Shown in pieces: positions 26,747 to 36,773 of a stretch of DNA of 64,000 nucleotides. The notes beneath the pieces were generated by a model. The model was not told the origin of the DNA and searched no databases. It saw nothing but the letters and a program-made list of their open reading frames with translations. Within the stretch, counting starts at the first letter, position 1. Each line of letters starts with the position of its first letter. The DNA is from Nocardioides limicola (lineage in GTDB: Bacteria; Actinomycetota; Actinomycetes; Propionibacteriales; Nocardioidaceae), in contig NZ_JAERJA010000002.1 in NCBI RefSeq assembly GCF_016827675.1, positions 496,001 to 560,000 of the forward strand, written 5' to 3'. The position numbers were made by a program, and so were the translations under genes.

Positions 26747-28008
26747 TGACCCTCACCACCCTGCCCGCCGTCGACGGCGGGCCCCTCAACGACGCCCGCA
26801 CCCAGCTGCGGGAGGCGGCCACCCTGCTCGGCTATGACGACGGGCTGATCACGATGCTGGCCACCCCACGCCGCGAGGTCACTGTCTCCATCCCGCTGCG
26901 CCGCGACGACGGCGCCGTCGAACTGCTGATCGGGCACCGCGTGCAGCACAACTTCTCCCGCGGCCCGGCCAAGGGCGGCCTGCGCTACTCCCCCGACGTC
27001 ACCCTGGACGAGGTCCGCGCGCTGGCCATGTGGATGACCTGGAAGTGCGCCCTGCTGGACGTGCCCTACGGCGGCGCGAAGGGCGGCGTACGGATCGATC
27101 CCCGCAACTACAGTCGCGCCGAACTGGAGCGGGTGACCCGCCGCTACACCAGCGAGATCAGCCCGCTGATCGGCCCCGAGCGCGACATCCCGGCCCCCGA
27201 CATCGGCACCGACGAGGACACGATGGCGTGGCTGATGGACACCTACTCGGTGCAGCAGGGCCACACGGTCCTGGGCGTCACCACCGGCAAACCACTCAGC
27301 CTGGGCGGCTCGCTGGGTCGCGCCACGGCCACCTCGCGTGGCGTCGTACACGTGGCCCTGGCAGCGCTTCGGTCCGCGGGCATCGAACCCGCCGGCGCCA
27401 CCGCCGCCGTGCAGGGCTTCGGCAAGGTCGGCAGTCACGCCGCCCGCTTCCTGACCGACGCGGGGGTGCGGGTGGTCGCCGTCTCCGACCAGTACGGCGC
27501 GATCGGCTGCCCGACCGGACTGGACATCCACGCGCTCGCCGACCACGTGGCCGCGACCGGCTCGGTGGTCGACCTCCCCGGCAGCGACCCGATCCCGGAC
27601 CTGCTCGGCCTCGACGTCGACCTGCTGGTCCCGGCAGCCGTGGAGGGGGTCATCCATGCCGGCAACGCGGCCTCGGTGCGGGCGCGGGTGATCGTCGAGG
27701 GAGCCAACGGCCCGACCACCCCCGAGGCCGACGTGATCCTGCAGGCGGCCGGACAGATCGTGGTGCCCGACATCCTGGCCAACGCCGGCGGCGTGATCGT
27801 CTCCTACTTCGAGTGGGTGCAGGCCAACCAGGCCTACTGGTGGTCCGCGGACGAGGTCGAGGCCCGACTCGCCGACCGGATGACCGCGGCCTGGGAACGG
27901 GTCCACGGCCACGCCACCCGACTCGAGGTGCCACTGCGCACCGCCGCCACCTGCCTCGCCGTCGAACGGGTCGCCCAGGCGCACCTGCAACGCGGCCTCT
28001 ACCCGTGA
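26746..28008 (+). CDS. gdhA: Glutamate dehydrogenase (Glu/Leu/Phe/Val family)
   Basis: 420 aa. The glutamate-binding region is PAKGGLRYSPDV and the catalytic Lys sits in DVPYGGAKGGVRIDP; the Rossmann domain has AVQGFGKVGSHAARFL and LVPAAVEGVIHAGN. ATG at 26746 overlaps the gabT stop. In this operon it can regenerate 2-oxoglutarate from the glutamate that GabT makes, releasing ammonia. Some GluDH-like enzymes act on branched-chain amino acids, so substrate specificity is not certain. Confidence 0.93.
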   Translation: MTLTTLPAVDGGPLNDARTQLREAATLLGYDDGLITMLATPRREVTVSIPLRRDDGAVELLIGHRVQHNFSRGPAKGGLRYSPDVTLDEVRALAMWMTWKCALLDVPYGGAKGGVRIDPRNYSRAELERVTRRYTSEISPLIGPERDIPAPDIGTDEDTMAWLMDTYSVQQGHTVLGVTTGKPLSLGGSLGRATATSRGVVHVALAALRSAGIEPAGATAAVQGFGKVGSHAARFLTDAGVRVVAVSDQYGAIGCPTGLDIHALADHVAATGSVVDLPGSDPIPDLLGLDVDLLVPAAVEGVIHAGNAASVRARVIVEGANGPTTPEADVILQAAGQIVVPDILANAGGVIVSYFEWVQANQAYWWSADEVEARLADRMTAAWERVHGHATRLEVPLRTAATCLAVERVAQAHLQRGLYP

Positions 28009-28033
28009 CCCCTCACCTCCAGGAGCACCCGCC

Positions 28034-29398
<1,365 letters not shown>

Positions 29399-29433
29399 GT
29401 GTGGCCGAAGTGACACGAGACGACCGCCGCTGC

Positions 29434-29462
29434 GGCCACGCACGCTGCTAGCGTGCGTGGCC
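29434..29462. promoter_or_regulatory. Perfect hairpin/operator covering a leaderless start
   Basis: 12-bp perfect arms GGCCACGCACGC (29434-29445) and GCGTGCGTGGCC (29451-29462) with loop TGCTA end directly at the ATG (29463). A candidate -10, TAGCGT (29449-29454), lies inside it, 8 nt before the ATG. A repressor bound here would block promoter and start site together. Confidence 0.6.
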
Positions 29463-30530
29463 ATGCGCAGCGCCAAAGACTTCTTCGCCCCGCTGGCCGT
29501 GGGCGCCCCCGCCCCGGTCCGTGAGATCCCCGCCCGCCCCAGCCGGGCGATCCACTTCTTCGACCCGTCCAACGCCAAGATGGCGGCCAAGATCCCGCAG
29601 ATGGTCGGCACCGTCGACGTGCTGCTGGGCAATCTCGAGGACGCCGTCAAGGCCGACAACAAGGTGGCCGCCCGTGAGGGCCTGGTGGAGATCGCCACCG
29701 AGACCGACTTCGGGCCCACTCAGCTATGGACCCGGATCAACTCGCTCGACTCGCCGTGGGTGCTCGACGACCTGACCCGGCTTGTGCCGGCGATCGGGCA
29801 CAAGCTCGACGTGATCATGGTGCCCAAGGTCCAAGGGCCTGAGGACATCCACTACATCGACCGGATCCTCGCCCAGCTCGAGGCCAAGGCCGGTCTCACC
29901 TGGCCGATCCTGGTGCACGCGATCCTGGAGACCGCCCGCGGTGTCGCCGAGGTGGAGCAGATCGCGCTCGCCTCTCCCCGGATGCAGGGCATCTCGCTCG
30001 GCCCGGCCGACCTCGCTGCCGACCGCAAGATGAAGACCACCCGAGTCGGTGGCGGCCACCCCGGCTACCTGGTCCGGCAGGACCCGATCGACGGCGACAT
30101 CAACAGTGCCCGGTCGATCTTCCAGCAGGACCTGTGGCACTACACGATCGCCAAGATGGTCGACGCCTGCGCCGCCGCCGGCATCTACCCCTACTACGGG
30201 CCGTTCGGTGACATCGCCGACGTGGTGGCGTGTGAGGACCAGTTCCGCAACGCGTTCCTGCTCGGCTGCGTCGGCACCTGGAGCCTGCACCCCAAGCAGA
30301 TCGAGATCGCCAACCGGGTCTTCTCCCCCAGCGTGGAGGACATCAAGCACGCCCGTCGGGTGGTCGCCGCGATGGGCGACGGCACCGGCGCGGTGATGCT
30401 GGACGGGAAGATGGAGGACGACGCCTCCCTCAAGCAGTGCCTGGTGATGGTCGAGCTCGCCGAGCAGCTCGCCGCGATCGACCCGATCCTGAAGGCCAGC
30501 TACGACGCGATCGAGGTTGACGATGCCTGA
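29463..30530 (+). CDS. HpcH/HpaI-fold lyase, malyl-CoA/beta-methylmalyl-CoA lyase-like
   Basis: 355 aa, CitE/Mcl1 superfamily TIM barrel. Visible: RAIHFFDPSNAKMAAKIPQM, NLEDAVKADNK (metal-binding and CoA-contact region), LDVIMVPKVQGPEDIHYID, HAILETARGVAEVEQIA with the metal-binding Glu, and GISLGPADLAADRKM. Such enzymes cleave or hydrolyse malyl-, methylmalyl- or citramalyl-CoA. ATG at 29463 appears leaderless. The next gene is a second CitE-like protein overlapping by 8 nt. Confidence 0.85.
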   Translation: MRSAKDFFAPLAVGAPAPVREIPARPSRAIHFFDPSNAKMAAKIPQMVGTVDVLLGNLEDAVKADNKVAAREGLVEIATETDFGPTQLWTRINSLDSPWVLDDLTRLVPAIGHKLDVIMVPKVQGPEDIHYIDRILAQLEAKAGLTWPILVHAILETARGVAEVEQIALASPRMQGISLGPADLAADRKMKTTRVGGGHPGYLVRQDPIDGDINSARSIFQQDLWHYTIAKMVDACAAAGIYPYYGPFGDIADVVACEDQFRNAFLLGCVGTWSLHPKQIEIANRVFSPSVEDIKHARRVVAAMGDGTGAVMLDGKMEDDASLKQCLVMVELAEQLAAIDPILKASYDAIEVDDA

Positions 30531-31383
30531 CTTCCGCCCCCGCCGCTCCGTCCTCTACATGCCCAGCTCCAACGAGCGGGCCCTGGAGAAGGCCAAGACC
30601 CTCCCCGCCGACGGCATCATCTTCGACCTCGAGGACGCCGTCGCTCCGGATGCCAAGCCCGAGGCCCGCCTCGCTGCGGCTGCCGCGGTGCAGTCCGGGG
30701 AGTACGGCAACCGCGAGCTGATCATCCGGATCAACGGCATCGGCACCGAATGGCACGACGAGGACCTCAAGGTCGCCGCAGCCGCCGGCCCCGACGTCGT
30801 ACTCGTGCCGAAGGTGAACTCCGCCGAAGAGGTGCACCAGCTCGTGGCCGCCCTCGAGGCAGCCGGCGCGCCGGAGAAGACCACCCTGTGGGCGATGGTG
30901 GAGACCCCGATCGCGATGCTCAACGCCCTCTCGATCGCGCAGGCATCGCCGCGCCTGACCGGCTTCGTGATGGGCACCAACGATCTGGTCAAGGAGTTGT
31001 ACGCCGAGCATGTGCCCGGCCGTCAGCCGGTGATCACCGGCCTGGGCCTGGCGCTCCTGGCCGCTCGGGCCGCAGGCATCGTGATCATCGACGGCGTCTA
31101 CAACGACGTGAAGAACGCCGACGGGTTCGCCGCCGAGGTCGAGCAGGGCCGGCAGATGGGCTTCGACGGCAAGACGCTGATCCACCCGGGTCAGGTCGAG
31201 CCGGCGAACACCGGCTTCGCCCCCTCCGAGCAGGCGATCGCCGACGCCCGCGGCCTGATCGAGGCGTTCGAGGCCTCCACCGGCGGGGTGGTCACCTACA
31301 ACGGCAAGATGGTGGAGAACCTGCACGTGGAGTCGGCTCGGCGGACGCTGGCCATCGCTGAGGCCATCGCCGCTCTCTCCTGA
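30523..31383 (+). CDS. CitE-like (citrate lyase beta/citramalyl-CoA lyase family) protein
   Basis: 286 aa. Motifs: RRSVLYMPSSNERALEKAKT, DGIIFDLEDAVAPDAKPEAR with the metal-binding region, ELIIRINGIGTEWHDEDL, VVLVPKVNSAEEV, WAMVETPIAMLNALSIA, and DGKTLIHPGQVEPAN. No citrate lyase alpha or gamma subunit genes are near, so it more likely acts on a free acyl-CoA such as citramalyl- or malyl-CoA. ATG at 30523 overlaps the preceding gene by 8 nt. Confidence 0.88.
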   Translation: MPDFRPRRSVLYMPSSNERALEKAKTLPADGIIFDLEDAVAPDAKPEARLAAAAAVQSGEYGNRELIIRINGIGTEWHDEDLKVAAAAGPDVVLVPKVNSAEEVHQLVAALEAAGAPEKTTLWAMVETPIAMLNALSIAQASPRLTGFVMGTNDLVKELYAEHVPGRQPVITGLGLALLAARAAGIVIIDGVYNDVKNADGFAAEVEQGRQMGFDGKTLIHPGQVEPANTGFAPSEQAIADARGLIEAFEASTGGVVTYNGKMVENLHVESARRTLAIAEAIAALS

Positions 31384-31413
31384 TCTGCCGCCCGCTCGCG
31401 CGAGGCCTGCTTG

Positions 31414-31454
31414 GGATGTCCGTTGCACGCACATACTGCGAGCAACGGACATCC
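31414..31454. terminator. Hairpin terminator between convergent genes
   Basis: Perfect 13-bp stem GGATGTCCGTTGC (31414-31426) and GCAACGGACATCC (31442-31454), 15-nt loop, followed by TTGTCT. It lies 30 nt after the CitE-like stop and before the converging gamma-glutamyltransferase gene. Confidence 0.75.
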
Positions 31455-31528
31455 TTGTCTCTCCACGAAGGAAGTGCCCTCGCGGGGCTGGCCGAGCCAC
31501 ACCGTCCGGCGCCGACCCGAGCCGCCGT

Positions 31529-33088
31529 TCAGTGGCCCGCGGCCGCCGACCCGACCGCGCGCGGGTCGGCGGCCGCGGCGAAGGTGTCGTCAGTGTCCAC
31601 GGTGATCGCCTGGGCATGGCCGAACTCGCCACTGAGCGCGGGTCCACGTGCCACCCGGTGGCCGAGCCGACGGAGCTCACCGAGCCACTCGTCGGGTGCC
31701 CCGTCCTCGACCACGACCGTCGGCGGGTCGCCATGCCAGGTCCCGAAGCCGCCCGTCGGGCCACGGAGCACCCAGCGGGGGGCGAGCACCGCCTCGGTCA
31801 CGTCCTGACCGTTGTGCAGCAGGCGGGCGAGCAGTTGGGCGACGATCTGCGGCTGGGCGTCCCCACCCATGGTGCCGAGCACGCCGTACAGCCGATCTGC
31901 GCGCATCACCATCGCCGGCGCCAGCGTGTGTGGTGGCCTCCGGCCGGGAGCCAACTCGGCGGGGTGGCCGGGGATGAGCGAGAAACCGAGACCACGGTTG
32001 TGCAGGTTGATGCCGGTGCCCGGCTCGACCAGGTAGGCCCCGAAGCCAGCCGCGTTGGACTGGATCAGGCTGACGGCCCAGCCCTCGGCGTCGGCGGCGC
32101 ACAGGTACGTCGTGTCCCCGTCGGCGGTGGGGGCCGCGGTGGGAGTGGCCCTGGCCGGGTGGACCATCGCCCCCCGGGCCAGCGCCCGACTCAGCAGCCA
32201 ACTGCCGTCGGCACCGTCGTACAGGACCTCGTGGCGATCGGAGGAGGCGACCTTGGCCGCCTCGATCAGCAGATGCGCCCAGGCCGGGTCGGTCGGATCG
32301 TCGGGCAGTCCCAATCGCTCGGCGAGGCCGGCGATGGCCAGCACCAGATACCCCTGGGAGTTCGGGCCGAGGGTGTGCACCCGGGATCCGAACACGTCAT
32401 GACTCAGGGTGTCCACCCAGTCGGCGTGTGAGGCCCTCAGGTCGGCGGCGGTGAAGGGAGAACCGTCCAGGGCCACCAGCCCAGCCGCGAACTCACCGGC
32501 ATAGAACGCCTCTCGGCCGTGCTCGGCGATCCCCCGGAGCGTCCGGGCGACCCCCGGTCGACGCACCCGGGCAGCGGGGCGGTTGGCCTGGTCGGCGAGC
32601 TCAGGCAGCGCCGCGCGGCCGGCCGCATCGAGGCTGCCCAGGGCGTCGGCCAGCGGACCGGCCCGGAAGCCCTGCTCGGCGAGCTCGATCGCGGGGGCCA
32701 GGATCTCCCTCAGGCCGAGGCGACCGAACCGCTCGTGCAGTGCCTGCCAGCCGTCGACGCAGCCGGGCGCGGTGACGGTGCGTACGTCGTGACGCATCGG
32801 CATCCGCGGGTGGCCCGCCGCACGCAGGACGGCAGCGTCGCTGCGGGAGCCGGCCCGGCCGCTGGCGTTGAGTCCGATGACCTCACCGGCGGGGGTGTGC
32901 ACCAGCGCGAACAGGTCGCCGCCCAGACCGCACAGGTGCGGGCTGGTCACCGCAATCGCGGCGTTGGCGGCGATCGCCGCATCAACGGCGTTGCCGCCCC
33001 GCGTGAACGCGGCGACCGCGGCCCGGCTGGCCCGGTGGTCGGCGGTGGCTACGACGTGTCGACTGGCGAGCACGGACTGGACGGTCAT
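31529..33088 (-). CDS. Gamma-glutamyltransferase-family Ntn hydrolase
   Basis: 519 aa. N-terminal features: RHVVATADHRASRAAVAAF, RGGNAVDAAIAANAAIAVT, HLCGLGGDLFALVH. The autocleavage/nucleophile Thr region is DTTYLCAADAEGWAVSLIQS, followed by FGAYLVEPGTGINLHNRG and LGTMGGDAQPQIVAQLL. No signal peptide is seen, so it is probably cytoplasmic; it could be an acylase or oxamate-type amidohydrolase rather than glutathione-specific. ATG at 33088. Confidence 0.88.
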   Translation of the reverse strand: MTVQSVLASRHVVATADHRASRAAVAAFTRGGNAVDAAIAANAAIAVTSPHLCGLGGDLFALVHTPAGEVIGLNASGRAGSRSDAAVLRAAGHPRMPMRHDVRTVTAPGCVDGWQALHERFGRLGLREILAPAIELAEQGFRAGPLADALGSLDAAGRAALPELADQANRPAARVRRPGVARTLRGIAEHGREAFYAGEFAAGLVALDGSPFTAADLRASHADWVDTLSHDVFGSRVHTLGPNSQGYLVLAIAGLAERLGLPDDPTDPAWAHLLIEAAKVASSDRHEVLYDGADGSWLLSRALARGAMVHPARATPTAAPTADGDTTYLCAADAEGWAVSLIQSNAAGFGAYLVEPGTGINLHNRGLGFSLIPGHPAELAPGRRPPHTLAPAMVMRADRLYGVLGTMGGDAQPQIVAQLLARLLHNGQDVTEAVLAPRWVLRGPTGGFGTWHGDPPTVVVEDGAPDEWLGELRRLGHRVARGPALSGEFGHAQAITVDTDDTFAAAADPRAVGSAAAGH

Positions 33089-33139
33089 GGCTCGCACAGT
33101 AGCCAGCCACGCCCTGCGCACTCCCAACTCGACGCCGCA

Positions 33140-33168
33140 GGTCTGAGAACACCGTCTGTGGGTACCGC
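33140..33168 (+). promoter_or_regulatory. Stress-sigma-like promoter shared with 60704-60732
   Basis: GGTCTGAG, 12 nt, GGGTACCGC, ending 42 nt before the ATG of the 47-aa membrane protein. The same two blocks with identical spacing precede the DUF6458-like gene (60704-60732). The layout resembles SigB/SigF-class promoters (GTTT-N15-GGGTAT), but assignment to a sigma factor is inference. Confidence 0.6.
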
Positions 33169-33210
33169 TGAGAGGGACATCCCAGTCCCTACGAAATGGA
33201 GGCCACTGTC

Positions 33211-33354
33211 ATGGTTGCACTTGGACTGATCCTGCTCATCGTCGGATTGATCATGAACATTCCGGTTCTCACGACCATCGGCGCGATCCTGCTGGTCGTC
33301 GGCCTGATCCTCAACGTCGTGCCCATCGGCGGCACGCGTCGACGGGTCTACTGA
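33211..33354 (+). CDS. 47-aa two-helix membrane protein, DUF6131-like
   Basis: Short ORF beginning MVALGLILLIVGLIMNIPVL, a second hydrophobic segment AILLVVGLILNVVPIGG, and basic end TRRRVY. Two membrane helices and a positive tail fit DUF6131-type small actinobacterial membrane proteins. ATG at 33211 has GGAGGCC upstream. It carries its own stress-type promoter and is followed by two hairpins (33362-33380 and 33391-33424), so it is an independent unit. Function unknown. Confidence 0.8.
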   Translation: MVALGLILLIVGLIMNIPVLTTIGAILLVVGLILNVVPIGGTRRRVY

Positions 33355-33361
33355 CCGGGGC

Positions 33362-33424
33362 GGGCACCGCACGTGTGCCCTGCCCACCTCCTGTCGTCCG
33401 TTCCCTGACCGGGACGGACGACAG
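33362..33424 (+). terminator. Two consecutive hairpins downstream of the small membrane-protein gene
   Basis: First hairpin GGGCAC/GTGCCC (33362-33367 and 33375-33380). The second has a 14-bp stem, CTGTCGTCCGTTCC (33391-33404) with GGGACGGACGACAG (33411-33424), and a 6-nt loop; one pair is a wobble. They lie 8-70 nt after the stop codon. Confidence 0.75.
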
Positions 33425-33497
33425 TGGTGTCCTCGGGGCGTCGGGACGGGCGCGGTGCCCTTGCGGCGCTGAGGTGAGGACGACCACATAGGGTGCG

Positions 33498-34139
33498 ATG
33501 GTGGCTCCGCAACCCCTCGTCGTACTCCTGCACGGTCTCGGCGAATGGCCGACCGCCTGGCAACCTCAACTCGATGCGCTGCCGTCCGGCTGGCAGATCG
33601 CGGCTCCCTGGTTGCGGGGGCTCAAACCCACCGCCACGGAGCCGTTCGACCTGCTCGCCGCGACCAGCGACATCGCCGCACTGCCGCAACAGCACGGCGT
33701 GGAGCGGATGCACCTGGTCGGCGACCAACTCGGTGCGCTGGTCGCCCTGCATCTGGCCGCCAACCACCCCGAACTGGTCGATCGGCTGGTCGTCTCCGGA
33801 GCCCCGATCACTCCACCGCGCTGGGTGCTGGGGATGCAGCGACTGGCCACCCGGCTGACGTCGGAGCGCAAACTCGCCGCCCGCGGCCTGTCCCGGGAGC
33901 GGATCCTCAGCGCGAACCGGGCGATGGCCGAGCTGGACCTGGCCGGCCAGTTGAGCGCCGTCACCGCGCCGACGCTGGTGATCGGGGGCCGCGCCGAGAA
34001 GACCGGGATGGCCGCCGCCCGACTGATCGCCGCCAAGGTCGCCGAGTCCCGGCTGGAACTGCTCCCGGGCGGCACCCACCTGCACACCAGTCACGCCCAC
34101 GACTTCAACCGTCTGGTCGTCGACTTCCTCACCGCCTGA
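33498..34139 (+). CDS. Alpha/beta hydrolase with Asp at the nucleophile elbow
   Basis: 213 aa. Oxyanion region VVLLHGLGEWPTAW; the nucleophile elbow reads HLVGDQLGALVAL, with D where serine hydrolases have S (G-D-x-x-G). The catalytic His is probably in LLPGGTHLHTSH. Asp nucleophiles occur in haloalkane dehalogenases and epoxide hydrolases, but this protein is shorter and lacks an obvious cap domain, so the reaction is unknown. ATG at 33498. Confidence 0.85.
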   Translation: MVAPQPLVVLLHGLGEWPTAWQPQLDALPSGWQIAAPWLRGLKPTATEPFDLLAATSDIAALPQQHGVERMHLVGDQLGALVALHLAANHPELVDRLVVSGAPITPPRWVLGMQRLATRLTSERKLAARGLSRERILSANRAMAELDLAGQLSAVTAPTLVIGGRAEKTGMAAARLIAAKVAESRLELLPGGTHLHTSHAHDFNRLVVDFLTA

Positions 34140-34276
34140 ACCGCCCACTGAGCCCCGCCGCTGAACCTCTCCACTGAGCCACTCCACTGAGCCTCTCCAG
34201 TGGAGCCAGGGACCGCTGCGTGACCCAAGTCACCCCTGACTCGTTGGGATCTCCAAGGACTCCGGGAGGTTGTGGC

Positions 34277-36760
34277 GTGCGCATGAGACGACTGCTGGCG
34301 AGCACGGCGGCGGCCACCGCATTGGTGCTGACCCTCACTCCCGGAGCGGTCGCCCATGACGACCACGACCACGCGGATCCGGCGACCAAGAACGCCCTGT
34401 CCCGCGGCGGCGAGACCGGCGCCGACACCCGGGACAGCACCATCCCCGTCCAGGCACGCACCAACGAAGCCCTGGTCGCGGCCCATCGCAGTTCCCCGGA
34501 GCCCACCCTGGTGCCCCGACCACTCACCGGGAAGCGCCGCGCCGTCCCGCAGAACCGGCACGCGATGGCTGGAGGCTGCTACGCCCTGCAGGCGCCGAAC
34601 GGCCGCTGGCTGCGCCGCGACGGCGACCGACTGGTGGCCTCCGCGGCCCGCCGCGGAGGCGCCGAACGACTCCGCTTCCGGGCCACGGACCTGGGCACCT
34701 ACCTGCTCTATGACCGCAACCGTGAGTTCGTCGGACGGGTCAACACCCAGGTACGACTGGTCGGCCGACCGGCCACCAGCACCGAGTGGAGCGCCCGCGC
34801 CAGCGGCGCCGGCTACACCTTCACGCTGCCCGGCGGCGGTGCGCTCAACGCCTCCGGGCAGTCGATCGGCATCGGCCCGGCGACCGCCTTCACCGTCCGC
34901 CGAGTCACCGGCTGCAAGGCCTACCCCGAGGTCCAGGTCAACGTCACCGGCGCACCGCACGGCGGCAGCACCAGCTACCAGGAGGTGCGCGGCTACGTGG
35001 ACGCGCACGTGCACGGGATGGCGCACGAGTTCCTGGGCGGTCAAGTGCATTGCGGCCGTCCCTGGCACCCGTACGGTCCGGCGTACGCGCTGGTGGACTG
35101 CCCCGACCACCTGCTCACCGCCGGCTATGGCGGGGTGCTCGAGTCGGTGCTGTCGGGTCGTCCCAGCCATGACCCGATCGGCTGGCCCACCTTCAAGGAC
35201 TGGCCGGCGCCTCACTCACTCACCCACCAGGGCACCTACTACAAGTGGGTGGAGCGCTCCTGGCGCGGCGGGCTGCGGGTGATGACGAACCTGCTGGTGG
35301 AGAACGGTCAGCTGTGCACGATCTACCCGTTGAAGCGGAACTCGTGTGACGAGATGACCTCGATCCGGTTACAGGCGAAGCGGATGAGGGAGTTCGAGCG
35401 CTACGTCGACGCGCAGTACGGCGGTCCCGGCAAGGGCTGGTACCGGATCGTCAGGAACCCCCGCCAGGCGCGTCGGGTGATCAACCAGGGCAAGTTGGCC
35501 GTGGTGATGGGCATCGAGACATCGGTGCCGTTCGGGTGCAGCTTCACGGCGATCCCGCTGGTCGGCGACCAGCCGGCCTGCACCCGGGCCGACATCGACC
35601 GACACCTCGACGAGATGCACCGGCTCGGCGTCCGCCAGATGGAGTTGGTCAACAAGTTCGACAACGCCCTGGCCGGAGTGGCCGGCGACGCCGGCGAGGT
35701 CGGCGTCGCGGTGAACGTGGCCAACTTCCTCGAGACCGGCACCTTCTGGGACATGCGGCACTGCAACCCCGCCGACGGCGAGTCGGCCGACCAGACCCAG
35801 GCCACCGGCCCGGACATCGGAGGCGACCAGCAGGACGCCCTCTTCGGCGCGATCGCCTCGCTCGGGCTGACGCTGCCGGCGTTGCCGCTCTATCCCAGGC
35901 CGAAGCACTGCAACAGCCGCGGACTCACCGACCTCGGCCGGTACGCCGTCGACGGGATGGCGAAGCGGCAATGGCTGGTCGACCCCGACCACATGAGCGT
36001 CAAGGCCCGGCAGGCCACCCTGGACCGGCTGGAGCAGCTCAAGTATCCCGGCGTGATCTCCAGCCACTCCTGGGCCACCCCGGACGCCTACCCGCGGATC
36101 TACCGGCTCGGCGGCTTCATCACCCCGTACGCCGGCGACTCCACCGGCTTCGTCGCCAAATGGCGGCGCCACCTGGGCTGGGCCGACCCCCGGTTCTTCT
36201 TCGGATTCGGCTTCGGCTCCGACATCAACGGGCTCGGCGCCCAGGGCGACCCGCGAGGCGCCGGCGCGACGAACCCGGTCACCTATCCGTTCACCGGCAT
36301 CAACGGGATCACCGTGCACCGTCAGGTCAGCGGCGAGAAGATCTATGACATCAACGTGCACGGCGTCGCCCACCACGGCCTCTACCCGGACTGGGTGGAG
36401 GACCTGTTGAAGGTGGCCGCTCCCGGCGAGCGGGCCGCCCTGCGCACCGACATGCAACGGGGCGCCGAGGCATTCCTGCAGACCTGGGAGCGCGCCCAGG
36501 GCGCCCGCCCCGACTCCTGCCGCAATCCCGGACTCCGCAAGACGGTCCGGAAGCTGAAGCGCGTCGTACGCCCGTCGATGACCACGCAGCGAGTGATCCG
36601 TCGACTCGGCCAGCCCTATGCACGAGTCGACCAGCGCTTCATCCTCTGCGCGAAGCGCCGGGTGGGCACCAAGGCGGATGGCAGCCCCCGCTTCGAGAAC
36701 GTCCGGGTCCGGCTGGAGTTCAACCGGGCGGGGCGGCTGCAGCGGATCCGCCACCCCTGA
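34277..36760 (+). CDS. Secreted M19/amidohydrolase-like protein with N-terminal beta-trefoil-like domain
   Basis: 827 aa from GTG at 34277 (GGGAGG 7 nt upstream). Signal peptide RRLLASTAAATALVLTLTPG then AVAHDDHDHA, a His-rich mature end. Residues about 95-215 resemble a beta-trefoil (GCYALQAPNGRWLRRDGDRL). The catalytic part starts with a metal-binding motif YVDAHVHGMAHEF and later has WLVDPDHMSVKARQATLDRL and GVISSHSW, resembling membrane dipeptidase (M19) strands. The basic C-terminus is small. A secreted metal-dependent hydrolase is inferred; substrate unknown. Confidence 0.78.
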   Translation: MRMRRLLASTAAATALVLTLTPGAVAHDDHDHADPATKNALSRGGETGADTRDSTIPVQARTNEALVAAHRSSPEPTLVPRPLTGKRRAVPQNRHAMAGGCYALQAPNGRWLRRDGDRLVASAARRGGAERLRFRATDLGTYLLYDRNREFVGRVNTQVRLVGRPATSTEWSARASGAGYTFTLPGGGALNASGQSIGIGPATAFTVRRVTGCKAYPEVQVNVTGAPHGGSTSYQEVRGYVDAHVHGMAHEFLGGQVHCGRPWHPYGPAYALVDCPDHLLTAGYGGVLESVLSGRPSHDPIGWPTFKDWPAPHSLTHQGTYYKWVERSWRGGLRVMTNLLVENGQLCTIYPLKRNSCDEMTSIRLQAKRMREFERYVDAQYGGPGKGWYRIVRNPRQARRVINQGKLAVVMGIETSVPFGCSFTAIPLVGDQPACTRADIDRHLDEMHRLGVRQMELVNKFDNALAGVAGDAGEVGVAVNVANFLETGTFWDMRHCNPADGESADQTQATGPDIGGDQQDALFGAIASLGLTLPALPLYPRPKHCNSRGLTDLGRYAVDGMAKRQWLVDPDHMSVKARQATLDRLEQLKYPGVISSHSWATPDAYPRIYRLGGFITPYAGDSTGFVAKWRRHLGWADPRFFFGFGFGSDINGLGAQGDPRGAGATNPVTYPFTGINGITVHRQVSGEKIYDINVHGVAHHGLYPDWVEDLLKVAAPGERAALRTDMQRGAEAFLQTWERAQGARPDSCRNPGLRKTVRKLKRVVRPSMTTQRVIRRLGQPYARVDQRFILCAKRRVGTKADGSPRFENVRVRLEFNRAGRLQRIRHP

Positions 36761-36773
36761 CCGCCGCCGCCCC

